A stretch of DNA of 64,000 nt from Bacteroidales bacterium (GTDB lineage: Bacteria > Bacteroidota > Bacteroidia > Bacteroidales > TTA-H9): NCBI GenBank assembly GCA_028689615.1, contig JAQVCV010000013.1, forward strand, positions 1 through 64,000, read 5' to 3'. Shown here one piece after another: positions 8,318 through 18,700 of this stretch. The number at the start of each line of letters is the position of its first letter. Positions within the stretch are counted from its first letter, which is position 1. The position numbers and the translations under genes were made by a program. Under the pieces are notes generated by a model. The model was not told the origin of the DNA. It did not search any database and saw only the letters and a list, made by a program, of their open reading frames with translations.

Positions 8318-9161
8318 CATTTTACTTGCCGACAGCGGTTCGTCGAAAACCGACTGGGTTCTGGTTCGTGACGGGGAAGAGAAGTTCCGGTTTCAATCGG
8401 TGGGACTCAATCCCTATTTTTTAAGCCCCGGGCGCATAACCGAGGAGATTGTTAAGGCTTTGCCCGAAGGTTTTGACGTGTCGTTGCCCGACGAAGTGTT
8501 GTTTTATGGTTCGGGATGCAGTGCCGCGGAGCGTATCGACGAGGTGGCGGGAGCCATCAAGGGGGCTTTCCCTTACGCGATGGTGAGCGTGGAGTCGGAT
8601 CTGGTGGGGGCGGCTCGCGCCCTGTTCGGGTCTGACCCCGGATTGGTGGCAATACTTGGAACCGGATCGAATGTATGCCTCTACAGCGGCACCACGATTA
8701 CCCATGGCATCCGCTCGCTGGGTTTTTTGTTTGGCGACTGGGGCAGTGGTGCGGTGATCGGGCGCGAACTGGTGACAAGCTACCTCCGGCGCCGGATGCC
8801 CACCGCGTTGAGCGGCATTTTTGAGGAGTGGCACCAATTGTCGTTCGAACAGATGCTGGAGGGGAGCTACCGGACCGACCGTCCCTCACGTTTCCTGGCG
8901 TCGTTTGTTCCGTTTTTAGCGCAACAGAAGCAGCATGAGTGGGTGCAGAGTCTGCTCCGGCGCAGTTTCGACGATTTTTTCAGCTTCATGGTTGCCGATC
9001 TGCCTCATCAGAACCGCTATCCCTTTGGAGCTGTGGGGTCGGTAGCGTTTTACTTCCGCGAATTTCTTGAAGCATCGGCAGCAAAAGCTGGTTTTTACCA
9101 TACCAGGGTATTGGCTGCACCTATGGAGGGGTTGGTGGAGTTGTATAAACATCATCAGTAG
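8310..9161 (+). CDS. BadF/BadG-type ATPase, likely N-acetylglucosamine kinase
   Basis: A 283-residue ASKHA-fold sugar kinase, cytosolic. The phosphate-1 motif ADSGSSKTDW is at the N-terminus, and the phosphate-2/adenosine motifs ILGTGSNVCLYSG and LGFLFGDWGSGA follow. This set is typical of the eukaryote-like GlcNAc kinase branch of the BadF/BadG family that Bacteroidota use to recycle amino sugars. Start ATG 8310 is inside the 3' end of dgkA (8-bp overlap), giving exactly the expected N-terminus; the track start adds residues read from dgkA. It ends 5 bp before the convergent HD-hydrolase gene with no room for a separate terminator. Substrate is inferred from family resemblance. Confidence 0.85.
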   Translation: MADILLADSGSSKTDWVLVRDGEEKFRFQSVGLNPYFLSPGRITEEIVKALPEGFDVSLPDEVLFYGSGCSAAERIDEVAGAIKGAFPYAMVSVESDLVGAARALFGSDPGLVAILGTGSNVCLYSGTTITHGIRSLGFLFGDWGSGAVIGRELVTSYLRRRMPTALSGIFEEWHQLSFEQMLEGSYRTDRPSRFLASFVPFLAQQKQHEWVQSLLRRSFDDFFSFMVADLPHQNRYPFGAVGSVAFYFREFLEASAAKAGFYHTRVLAAPMEGLVELYKHHQ

Positions 9162-9166
9162 GAGCC

Positions 9167-9841
9167 CTACTCTCCCATCCCCAAAAAATCGGATCCGTTC
9201 CATTCGTTCATGAAGCGTTGGAGAAACTCTTCAAGGCATTGGTGTCTGTTTTCTGCAATCCGGCGTGCAGTGGGGGTGTGCAGCCGGTCGCGGAGCAGCA
9301 GCAGTTTCTCGTGAAAATGGTTGATAGTGGGCGAAACGGTGTTTTTGTATTGCTCGAAATCGGTGTGCATTATGGGTTTTGTTTCGGGATCGAACATGGG
9401 GCGGTGGTGGTAGCCGCCGAAAGCAAAGGTGCGTGCAATGCCAATAGCACCGATAGCATCGAGGCGGTCGGCGTCCTGAACGCAACGGGCTTCAAGGGTT
9501 TCGGGCTGATCGGGGACTCCGGCTCCTTTGAAACTCAGGTGCCGGATGCATGTTATTACAGGGCGGGTGTATTTCTCGAGTTTGTTCACCACCAGCAGTC
9601 CTTTCACCTGCTCGAAGCCGGCACGCTCGTCGGGATTAAATTTCCAGTCGGCTACATCGTGAAGCAACGCGGCCAGTTCAACCACCAGCAGGTCGGCATT
9701 CTCCTTGGAGGCAATGTAGGTGGCCAGGTTGCGAACGCGCCAGGTGTGCCACCAGTCGTGACCGCTGTAATCGTTCATCTGAAGGCGGCGGATGGTGTTT
9801 TCGAGCCTCACCACGGCTTCGCGAAATACCGGTTCTTTCAT
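9167..9841 (-). CDS. HD-domain phosphohydrolase
   Basis: A 224-residue metal-dependent HD hydrolase of the YedJ/YpgQ-like group. The metal ligands appear as HDWWHTWRV (first His), AALLHDVADWK (His-Asp pair) and the later DADRLDAIGAIGIART motif, all typical. Members hydrolyse nucleotides or small phosphates, but the substrate of this branch is uncertain. Start ATG 9841 overlaps the stop of the upstream permease as ATGA, the classic coupling arrangement; the track ORF's extra 69 residues are read from the permease in another frame. Third gene of the aminotransferase-permease-HD operon. Confidence 0.88.
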   Translation of the reverse strand: MKEPVFREAVVRLENTIRRLQMNDYSGHDWWHTWRVRNLATYIASKENADLLVVELAALLHDVADWKFNPDERAGFEQVKGLLVVNKLEKYTRPVITCIRHLSFKGAGVPDQPETLEARCVQDADRLDAIGAIGIARTFAFGGYHHRPMFDPETKPIMHTDFEQYKNTVSPTINHFHEKLLLLRDRLHTPTARRIAENRHQCLEEFLQRFMNEWNGSDFLGMGE

Positions 9842-11091
9842 ACAAGAGAATAGATTAGTTGCACATACAACACTGCGAACGACACAATAAACGTCAGCAA
9901 GGTAACAATAATTCCCGGAACCAAAAAATCGCGGAAAGTTACCACCACGTCGTGTTGCCGCGCGCTCTCGATAACAATGAGGTTGGCCATGGCTCCCACG
10001 ATGGTGGCATTGCCCGCCAGTGTTGAGGCCGAGGCCAGGGCCAGCCAAAGCAGATCGCTCCCCGCGCTCTTCATCACCGGAAGCATCAGCACGGTGAAGG
10101 GGACGTTGCTCACTACCTGCGACATCAGCAGCGACAACACGTGAACAGTGCCCAGCCCTCCTGCTGTTTCATGAAGTGCTACGCGGTTTAGCACACGGGC
10201 TGTTGCTCCCGAAATTTCAAGCCCGTGAACCACCACGAACAGGGTGGAGAAAAACAACAGCAATACCCAGTCAACACGACCAATGATTACCGAGGGCTTC
10301 TGTTTGCCCAGCATCAGGATGAGGGCAGCACCGGCCAGGGCTGTAACAGGGATGGAGAGTCCAAGCGGTTTGCCAATAAAAAAAGCAACTACCACCATCA
10401 CGAACACTGCAACGGAATAACGCATGGTGCGAAGCGAGTAGGTTTCGGGCTGAAGGCGCGAGGCTATGGGTGGGTTGCCTTTAAATTCGCTACGGAACAG
10501 AAGTCTGATTACCAGACTGATGACGGCCAGCCCCGCCACCGAAACGGGGAGAAGGCGCAACATGAAGCCTCCGTAAGTGAGTCCCGAGTTGAGTCCTATG
10601 AGCATGTTTTGTGGGTTCCCGGTGATGGTCATGGCGCTTCCGATGTTCGATGCAAGGATTTCGGCAACCAGGTAGGGGATGGGGTTTAGGTTGGCTTTGC
10701 GGCAGATGGCGATTACCACTGGTGTGAAAAGAAGTACCACGGCGTCGTTTACCAAAAAGGCGCTGGCAATGCCGGTTATCCACACGATGAGGGTGAGCAG
10801 GCGGCGGCGGGTGGCCGACCATCCCAGGGTTTTGGCAGCCAGCAGCGCGAAGAAGCCATCGAGTTGCAGCGTGGTGATCACGATCATCATGCCCAGCAGC
10901 AGCGCGATGGTGTTGAAGTCGATGGCAGCAATGGCTTCACCAAAACTCATCACGCCGGCAACCACCATAGCCACGGCGCCGAAGAACGAGGCAGAGGGTC
11001 GGTCGATGTTCATTCCGGGCAGGCGGGTGAAGATGATGCCCACATAGGTGAAGGCAAAGATGACGAGGGCTGTGGTTGCCGTGGTGGTCAT
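9838..11091 (-). CDS. ArsB/NhaD-type anion or ion permease (SLC13/IT superfamily)
   Basis: A 417-residue inner-membrane transporter with about ten to twelve hydrophobic helices. Two inverted halves each carry the superfamily hallmark near a re-entrant loop: VNDAVVLLFTPVV and ASNIGSAMTITGNPQNMLIG in the first half, SNVPFTVLMLPV and AGNATIVGAMANLIV in the second. These match the CitMHS/ArsB/YbiR-like branch, which moves anions such as dicarboxylates, arsenite or sulfate, or Na+/H+; substrate cannot be chosen from sequence. The ATG at 11091 lies 4 bp after the aminotransferase stop. The longer track start is read from that gene in another frame. Operon partner of the aminotransferase and HD hydrolase. 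Confidence 0.87.
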   Translation of the reverse strand: MTTTATTALVIFAFTYVGIIFTRLPGMNIDRPSASFFGAVAMVVAGVMSFGEAIAAIDFNTIALLLGMMIVITTLQLDGFFALLAAKTLGWSATRRRLLTLIVWITGIASAFLVNDAVVLLFTPVVIAICRKANLNPIPYLVAEILASNIGSAMTITGNPQNMLIGLNSGLTYGGFMLRLLPVSVAGLAVISLVIRLLFRSEFKGNPPIASRLQPETYSLRTMRYSVAVFVMVVVAFFIGKPLGLSIPVTALAGAALILMLGKQKPSVIIGRVDWVLLLFFSTLFVVVHGLEISGATARVLNRVALHETAGGLGTVHVLSLLMSQVVSNVPFTVLMLPVMKSAGSDLLWLALASASTLAGNATIVGAMANLIVIESARQHDVVVTFRDFLVPGIIVTLLTFIVSFAVLYVQLIYSLV

Positions 11092-11095
11092 AGCA

Positions 11096-12253
11096 TCAGT
11101 GATGAAGGTGGTGGCTGAGAGCCGAAGCAAGCAGGTGCCACTGCTCCTTGGTGTTGTAGTTCTGCGCGGCAATGCGCAGCAACAGGTGGCGGGCATCGGG
11201 CCATTGGAAAACGGGTACCTCGATGGCATGGTTGGCCCACAAATCTTCCTGGAGCTGGTCGGTGGTGTTGTAGCCCAGCACAACAGGACGTGGTGCGAGG
11301 GGCAGGGGTACGGCGGCCATCGAGGCTATCATTTCAGGAGGGCAGGGCGATGGTATTTCAAGTGTTTGGCAGAGAATCTGGCGACCGAGGAGGGCGAGTT
11401 GGCGGTTGTGTTCCATCCATTCGTCCCAGCCACCGGGCATTTGGCTCCCTATAAGGTTTATGGCATGGGGGATGCAGAGGGCTGCCGACAGGTCGGAAGT
11501 GCCCTGCCAGTGAAACCTGCGCGCGAAGCTCACGTCGGGGCCCCACGCGTGGCTTATGGCCAGCGGCACCATCTGTTGTCGGTGGACAGCATCCACCCAC
11601 AGAAAGGCGCATTGTTTGGGCAGGCACATCCATTTGTGGCAGTTGCCGGTGTAATAAGTGGGCGCGATGGCGCCAATGTTGAGAGGTATGGAACCAGGCG
11701 CGTGGGCTCCGTCGATAAGCGATTCGATGCCGCGACGGTTCAGCTCGGCAACGATGGCTTCAACGGGGAAGCGCAAAGCGGTGGGGGAGGTGATGTGGTC
11801 GAGCATCACCAGGCGGGTAGCAGGGGTGATGGCCTCCACAACGGCATCGTAAACTGCTTCAGGTGTGGTGCCTGGAAAAGGAACCACCACTTCGCGAACG
11901 GTGATGGCGGCGCTTTGGCGAATGTGGAAGAGCGTGTTGCGGCAGGCATTGTAGATGTGGTTGGTGATCAACACCTCATCGCCAGGCTTGAAGGGAATGG
12001 ATTTGAGCACGGTGTTCACACCGTGGGTGGCATTGGGAACCAGCACCAGCCCGTCGGGCTCGGCACCGGTGAAGGCAGCCAGAGCGGCACGACTCTCGTC
12101 GATCAACGGGTCGAGTTCGCGCAGGATAAAACGCAAGGGCGACAATTCCAACCGGTTTTGCCATTCGCGGTAATGTTGCATGATCTCTTCGGGGCAGGCC
12201 CCGAAAGCACCGTGGTTGAGATAATGGATGGATGCATCAAGACTCCAGTTCAT
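11096..12253 (-). CDS. Class V PLP-dependent aminotransferase (isopenicillin-N epimerase-like)
   Basis: A 385-residue fold-type I PLP enzyme, cytosolic. The phosphate-binding segment PNATHGVN is at 73-80, the cofactor Asp/His motif DGAHAPG at 181-187 and the Schiff-base lysine K207 in GNCHKWM. This combination is typical of the CefD-like/cysteine-desulfurase-like subgroup, whose members include epimerases, desulfhydrases and kynureninase-like enzymes; the exact substrate is unknown. Lead gene of a three-gene operon, with a -7 box TACCTTTG at 12271-12278 giving a leader of about 12 nt. Its pairing with an anion permease suggests uptake and conversion of a small organic acid or amino acid, which is inference only. 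Confidence 0.88.
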   Translation of the reverse strand: MNWSLDASIHYLNHGAFGACPEEIMQHYREWQNRLELSPLRFILRELDPLIDESRAALAAFTGAEPDGLVLVPNATHGVNTVLKSIPFKPGDEVLITNHIYNACRNTLFHIRQSAAITVREVVVPFPGTTPEAVYDAVVEAITPATRLVMLDHITSPTALRFPVEAIVAELNRRGIESLIDGAHAPGSIPLNIGAIAPTYYTGNCHKWMCLPKQCAFLWVDAVHRQQMVPLAISHAWGPDVSFARRFHWQGTSDLSAALCIPHAINLIGSQMPGGWDEWMEHNRQLALLGRQILCQTLEIPSPCPPEMIASMAAVPLPLAPRPVVLGYNTTDQLQEDLWANHAIEVPVFQWPDARHLLLRIAAQNYNTKEQWHLLASALSHHLHH

Positions 12254-12270
12254 GGGATTGAATTTTGGGG

Positions 12271-12278
12271 CAAAGGTA
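12271..12278 (-). promoter_or_regulatory. -7 box of the aminotransferase operon
   Basis: The minus strand reads TACCTTTG, 18 bp before the ATG at 12253. No clear -33 element is seen. Confidence 0.5.
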
Positions 12279-12318
12279 GAGGTTTTTGGAGGAGCGCTTG
12301 AGGGGTTGTTTTTTTTTC

Positions 12319-12351
12319 AAACCTGCCAGGTTTTTGAAACCTGGCAGGTTT
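12319..12351. repeat. Perfect 15-bp stem-loop AAACCTGCCAGGTTT/AAACCTGGCAGGTTT
   Basis: Arms 12319-12333 and 12337-12351 are exact reverse complements around a TTG loop, and each arm is itself nearly palindromic. This has the look of a small palindromic intergenic repeat rather than a terminator, since no U-tract follows on either strand. Confidence 0.75.
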
Positions 12352-12504
12352 AACGCCAATGTCAACCGTCAGTTTAAATGTAAGGGTTCTTGCTGGCAGC
12401 GCGATGGAACCTCTATACCTTGCAACGGCATCTGTGCAGCTGACTTCGACACTTTTTCGGTTCTTATTTTTTAATACGTAGTTTATCAATGATGTGTAAT
12501 TTTC

Positions 12505-12526
12505 GGGACACCCGTTTGGGTGTCCC
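12505..12526. repeat. 9-bp hairpin GGGACACCC-gttt-GGGTGTCCC before transposase stub
   Basis: A perfect 9-bp stem with a GTTT loop ends 27 bp before the ATG of the transposase fragment. It may be the end-proximal structure of the former insertion sequence. Confidence 0.6.
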
Positions 12527-12553
12527 GGCCTAAAAATGAGTACTTTTACGGGC

Positions 12554-12703
12554 ATGTTTGTCCGCAAGAAAAGAAATCCAAGTGGCATCGTAAGTGTGCA
12601 GGTCATTGACAAGAGTAAAGGCCGGTACTGTGTTGTCAAAACGATTGGCAGCAGTTCCGACGCATCAACAATAGAATCCATGTACCTCGAAGGCAAGAAA
12701 TGA
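12554..12703 (+). pseudogene. Truncated IS1634/IS4-type transposase N-terminus
   Basis: A 49-codon ORF too short for the track. Its translation begins MFVRKKRNPSGIVSVQ and continues to KTIGSSSD and a YLEGKK end. From memory of the family this is the N-terminal segment of IS1634-family DDE transposases; the catalytic DDE region is wholly missing. The reading frame stops in TGA exactly where a heptanucleotide repeat begins, so the remainder of the element was deleted or replaced. The hairpin at 12505-12526 sits upstream. It is a dead remnant marking an old insertion next to the giant gene. Confidence 0.7.
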
Positions 12704-12755
12704 ACCAGAAACCAGAACCCAGAACCCAGAAACCAGAAACCAGAAACCAGAAACA
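12704..12755. repeat. Heptanucleotide-like tandem repeat (ACCAGAA/CCCAGAA)
   Basis: About seven units of a 7- to 8-bp CCAGAA(A/C) motif lie between the transposase stub and the 3' end of the giant PKD gene. Such arrays are prone to slippage and may mark the deletion endpoint. Confidence 0.8.
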
Positions 12756-12767
12756 AGACCCCCCTCC

Positions 12768-15700
12768 CTACCTAATCAGCATCACCGGATAGGTCTCTTC
12801 GGCCTTCTCGCCATACAATCCTCTGACAGAAATTTTCACGATGTAAACTGCTGACGGTGCCGGATCTCCATTTACCGAGCCATCCCAGAATCCATCGGGA
12901 TCGGTGGTTTCAAAAATCAGGGCGCCGTAGCGGTTAAACACCCCCATGTAGAATTCATTGATTCTGAAATAGCGACCAATCAGGCGCAGTTCTTCGTTGC
13001 GCCCGTCGCCGTTGGGTGAGAAGGCCGATGGGAGCCAATAAACCTTTTCGGGGAAGATGTAAGCAAGGGTTGAATCGGTTCCGGTGCAGCCAAACTGGTC
13101 GGTGGCATAAAGTCGCACCACGTAGTGTCCGGTGTCGTAATAGGGGTGGAAGTTCCCGTAGCCCTGCTTCTCTTTTCCGTCGCCAAAGGTCCATAGGTAT
13201 TGCTCTATGGAGGCTCCGTTGAGGGTGTAGGAGTTGATCCCGTTAAAGAAAATAGAATCCTGGAGATTCACCAAAATCCCGACGCTGTCGGGTATGGGTT
13301 CAATCACGGCACGAGGCAGCGGGCGTACCCAAAGGTGAGCGGTATCGGAGTTCACGCATCCTGCCGCGCTGGTAGCGGTGAGCACCGCTGTGTAATCGTT
13401 CCACGGGTAGGTGTACACCAGCGAGTCGGTGGTGCCGGTTGTCACCATGTTGCCATCACCGGGTTGCCATTCGTAGCGTTGGTAGGTGTTCACCGAGGTA
13501 TCGCGCAAGGTGATCACAGCGGTATCGGCACACACCACGCTGTCGCTCAGGGTGAGGTAGAGCTCGGGCAAGGGGTTGATAAAGATCTGTTTCAGGGTGT
13601 CGGCCACGCAACCGGAGTCGCTCACGGCCCGCAGCCCGATGTTGTAGTACCCGCTGTCGGCAAAGTAGTGGTTGAGCACCGGTGTGGTGTCGGCCGATCC
13701 GCCGTCGGGTGTCCAAATCCACCATTGGGTGATGGCTGTTGAGAGGGTGTCGATGGCGGTAAGTTGTATGGTCTCTTTCTCGCAGAAACGTGTCTGCGCG
13801 AAGTCGGGACGAGGTGTTGGATTCACATGGGCGGTGTGGTAAGCGGTGTCGGTTTTCAACTCGCCAAACACGGTCGAACTCACCACCAGGCGCACCTCGA
13901 AGTTTCCAGGGCGGGTGAAGGTGTGCCAGAGTGTATCCACGGGTGTGTTGTAGGTGGTGTCGGTGCCATCGCCCCATGTCCATTCCCATTGAGCTATGCT
14001 CACCGAAGGCGATCCGCTGAACGACTGATCTGCAAACCAGGCTGATTGCCGTTCGCAATACCGTTGCGCGGTGTCGAACTCGGCATACACGCAGGGGAAC
14101 CGTTTCACATCAAAGAAGGCGGTATCGGAGCAAAGGTTCGAGTTGATAACCACCAGCGAGGCGGAGTAGAGGCTGTCGTGCGGAGGATAAAGGAAAGCGG
14201 TGTCGGGGTTGCGGGGCGAAGTGATGATGGCGCTGGCGTTGTTGTAGCCGAAGAACCATTGCCAACTCACCATGCTGTCGGCCATAGGGAGGCTGGTTGT
14301 GGTGAAGTGGGTCGAGTCGTTGCATCCCGCCAGATCGTTGGCAGCTACAGCTACTGGTAGCGGGTGGATGGTCAGGAAATGGCTCCTTGTGAGGGTGCAA
14401 CCGTTGGTGTCGGTCACCGTGGCTGTAACCTGTTGCGGACCAGCTTCAGGGAATTTGTATTTAGGCGATTCAAGATTCGAGAATTGGTTCTGGTCGAATT
14501 GCCACACAACCGATTCAATCTTGTTGCCAGCAGGAGTTAGGGTTGTGATTTCAAACAGGGTGGAGTCGTTGAAGCAATACCCTTGTGAGGCTACCTCGAA
14601 GTCGAGGCCGGGGTTCACCTCCACTGCCTGAGGAAGCGTTGTGTCGGCGCAGCCATTTTGATCGGTTACAATAAGTTGCGCCTGATAAGAGCCTGCAAGC
14701 AGGTAGTTGTGGTTCACGGTGGCGCTGCCGGGGAGTCCCAGTTGAATCTGTTGGGGATTGGTGATGTCGAAAATCCACCGCCGTTCGGTTACAGACACGT
14801 TGTTGTAGAACGAAGTATCGGTAAAGAAAACCAGCCCGTTGATGCAAGAGGTGTCGGAGGAGGAGAATCCGGCCACAGGAAGGGGTTTGATGGTGATGGC
14901 ACGGCTGGTGGAATCGGTGCAGCCATGGTGGTCGGTCACCTTCATCCAGGTTATAAACTGACCCTGATTAAGGTAGCGGTGGGTTGTATCGCCGTTGCTG
15001 CCCGGTGCCTCAAGGGTAACCGAGTTGCCATCGGCAAAATTGTAGTCCCATTGGGCCAGGGTTGTGTCGGCCGAATTGCTGTGGTCGTCAAACAGCACCA
15101 AATCTTTGGCACAAGCCACCGAGGTGAGGGTGTACTGGGCTTCGGGCAGTTGATACACCTTCACTTGCATGATGGTGTCGGCCAGGCAGTCGTGCGAGTC
15201 GGTTGTTTGCAGTTGCACATCGAAGAGTCCGGGAGCGGAGAACAGGTGGGTGGGATTTTCGGCGGTGGAGAGGTTGTTGAGCCCCGACATGGGGTCGTCA
15301 AAGTTCCAGGCAAAAGAAGTGATTGAGCCGGCAGCCACAGTAGAAAGGTTGTTGAAGTGAGTCGAATCGCCGAAGCACACTTTGTCGAAGTCGAAAAAGG
15401 CTACAGCCTTTTCGAAGATGGCGATGGTGGTGTCGTGGGTGTTGGCGCAGCCGTTGCTGCCAGTCACGGTCAGCGATACGTTGTAGGTGCCAGGGGCTGA
15501 ATAGGTGTGGATGGCAGCCGGCAGCGTTGAGGTGGCTCCGTTTTCGCCAAAGTTCCAAAGCCATTGGTTGCCAAAGGGGGTTGAGAGGTTGGTGAAGCTG
15601 GTGGCCAGCCCTTCGCATTGCCCCTGTATGGCAAATTGCACGTCGGGACCTGCAAACACGGTGTAGAGTTGGTCTGAGCTGTCGGCGCAACTGTAGGCGC

Positions 15701-18700
15701 TGTAACTGATAAGTCGTACGGTATAAGTGAGGTCGGTGGCAGTAACGGGGAAAGTGAAAGAGGGGTTCTCATCGGTCGAGGTGAACACGGGATTGGGGTT
15801 TCCGGGTTCAAAAATTTTCCAGGTTCGTGCCACGATGGGGATCACCAGCGGTGGCATCACCGGCACGTAGGAATCGTCGAAGAAAGTGATCTCGGTGCCC
15901 GAGCAGGCCACTGGCGACGAGGGGTGAAAACTCACCACAGGTTGCGGCACCACCGTCACGAAATCGTATTGAGTAACCTGCGACTGGCAACCGTTTTGAT
16001 CGGTGGTGATGAGGGTGGGGGAGTAGGTTCCCACAGCGGTGTAGTGGTGGCTGATGGTGTTGCCGGTTGATGCATATCCGGCAAAAGGTATATCGCCAAA
16101 GTACCAAAGTCTGTTGATCACCGGGGAGTCGCCGGGGGTGGAGACATCGGTAAACAGAGCCGTGTCGGTGAGGCAAAGGGTGTCGTTGGGTGTCACGGTG
16201 AACGCCGTGGTTGGCGGAATCCACACGCGGTAGGTCTTGGTAGTGGCAAAGCCCGGACAGCCATTGTTGTCAACAATCTCCAGGGTTACGGCTTTGTCGC
16301 CGGGTGTGCTGAAGTTTACCGGAGGTGGGGTTACTCCCATAAAGGTCCCTTCGCCAGGGAAGGTCCACTTGTATTGATTCACGAGGGCGGGATTGGGTGT
16401 GGTGTTGGCAAACCACATTTGCTCTCCAAAGCAAACGTTGGCCGAATTGAAATCGGCCTGCCCCGTGGGTAGAATTTCAAGCAACATGGTGCTGGTATCG
16501 GTGCAACCGCTCAGTGTGGTCACAAGCAGCGTAACCGTGTAGTTGCCAGAAGTGGAGAATCCGGCAGAGAATATATAGTCGGGTGTAGCTCCGGTGTGGT
16601 TGAAGCCAGGCACTGCCGGATCGATGGTCCATTCATACTGGGCAATTGACCCGGGGGCTGGCACAGTGCTGGTGCTGTGAAAATGAATGGGACCCGACAT
16701 GCAGGCAGGGCCAACTGTATCGAAACCGGCAACGGGTGCAGGCGAAACAGTAATGTTGACTTCAGCCTCGGTTTCGCACACGGGTTCAGCCGTGTTGTAG
16801 GCTGTGAGTGTGATGGTACTGGTTCCGAAAGGGAACACAACGCCATTTGCGGGAACTGGCGCTGCGTGTGGGAAAAACGAAGTATAATCAGGGGGAGTTG
16901 CTCCTGCGCCGAAATCCCAATGATAGGCTACCTCGGGGTCGTTGACAGGTGCATTCAGAACCAGAAAAACGGTATCGTACTGGCAGGGATCGGGATCAAG
17001 CACATCGATGCTTACTGCATCAGGAACCCTGTGAATGTCGATTAATTGCGAGTAGGGTGCCGATTCGCACATGTTGTTGCTCCGCACAGTTAAATCGACT
17101 GTGTAACTGCCGCTCAGAGCGTACAGGTGGTTGGCCTGGGGCGGACCTGCACCAAAAATTTCGGGAACCCCTTCAAAAGTCCAGGTATATTGGTTGATGG
17201 AGGTATATCCTCCGGCAATATCAGCAGTGAATTGGGTTTCGCCGCATGGGAGGGTGGGGTTGAGGGGTGCCGTGGTGATGTTGTTGATAACGGGGGCTTC
17301 AATAACCACTGGTTTGGTGATGGTGTTGGCGCAGTGGGTGTTGTTGTTGGTTATAAGCAGGGTGGCGTTAAAGTTGCCCGTTCCGCCGAAGTCGTGATCA
17401 ACCACCTGTCCGAAATCGGTTGCCGGCAGCCCGTTGCTGAAAGCCCATTCGTAGCTTTGGAAACTCACCGGGTTGGTGGCACTGAGGGTCATTCGGCCAC
17501 ATGCGTACGATGGTGTGGCGACGAAATCAACCGCGGGCAACCCGTTGATGGTGATGTTCTGAGTGGTTACTCCCGGGCAGAGGCCGCTGCCATCCATCAC
17601 GGTGAGGGTAAATTTGTAGGTGTTGCCCTGGATCAGGGGCGTTGCAACCGAGTAGTCAGGCACGGTTAGCACGGGCGAACTTTCAATCACGATGTCGGCC
17701 ATATCTCTGATCTCCCATTGCCAACTTACAATTGATCCTGTAAAGGGTTGCGACAGGCTGCCGTCGAGCAGCACATGGTCGGCACAAAATTCTCCATCAA
17801 TGATGGCCACGGGGGCGTCATACACAGCCACCTCGATATCGGTATCGTCGTATTGGCAAATTCTGCCCGAAGTTTCCTGCCTGAAGAGGCTCACTTTTGC
17901 GTGGTAGGTTCCCGATGAGGTGTAGCCTGCGGTGTGAGTATAAACAAAGTCGGTCGGGGGTTCCTCGCTGACAAGTTGCGAACCGTCGCCTTTTAAATCC
18001 CAAATCAATTTGGTTACCTCGCCAATGCCGAAGGGTAGCGATGCAGCGTCAATGGTAAAGGTCACCGGCAGGTTCATACAGTTGGGAGTGGCTGTGGCCT
18101 CCACCACTATAGGGGCGGGAACCACGAACGATTTGATTACCGGCAGCGACTGGCACTGAAGGTTGTTGACCGGCGTTGTGTATGCCGTCTTGGCCGTGAT
18201 CACGTATTTGATGTCAACCGTTCCGGTGGTTACAGCGAACGAAGCTGTGGGGCCGGGAGTTGACTGGTTATTAGCTAAGTTGGTGTACCATCCGCCCACG
18301 TAGTTCGATGGTGGTGTAACTCCCGAAGCATCGGATAGTTCCAGAAGGTTGTGCTCGCAGTTCACCTCGCCGGTAAAGTCGGCAACTGGCAGCGGAGCCA
18401 CTTCCACGGTTTTGGTGATCTCGTTTTGGCACTGGTTGTTGTCGGTTACCACCAGTTTCACAGTGTTGTCGCCGGCGTTGGGAAGGGGGGTAACGTAAAC
18501 GATGTTGGAAGTCGAGAAGGGGGATCCCCCGTTCACAGTCCATTCGTGGTTAATGATATCGCTCCCGTTGCCTCCCGTCGAGATGTCGGTGAACTGGGTG
18601 GACTGTCCCAGGCAAACGATGGTGTATTCAAAGTCGGTTGTAGGTAAGGGGTTGACCACCAGTGGCTGTGTTGTGGTTCCCGGACATCCGTTGCCATCAG

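Larger units (their letters stand above)
12254..12553. other. Repeat-bearing gap upstream of the transposase stub
   Basis: No gene is supported here. The stretch holds the aminotransferase promoter, a 15-bp stem-loop at 12319-12351 and another at 12505-12526. The track ORFs at 12250 and 12286 show no family resemblance and are rejected. Confidence 0.6.

Noticed and set aside
12250-12756. Minus-strand ORF of 168 aa in the scar
   Set aside because: Composed of palindromes and the heptanucleotide array; no family resemblance, and it would cover the transposase stub antisense.
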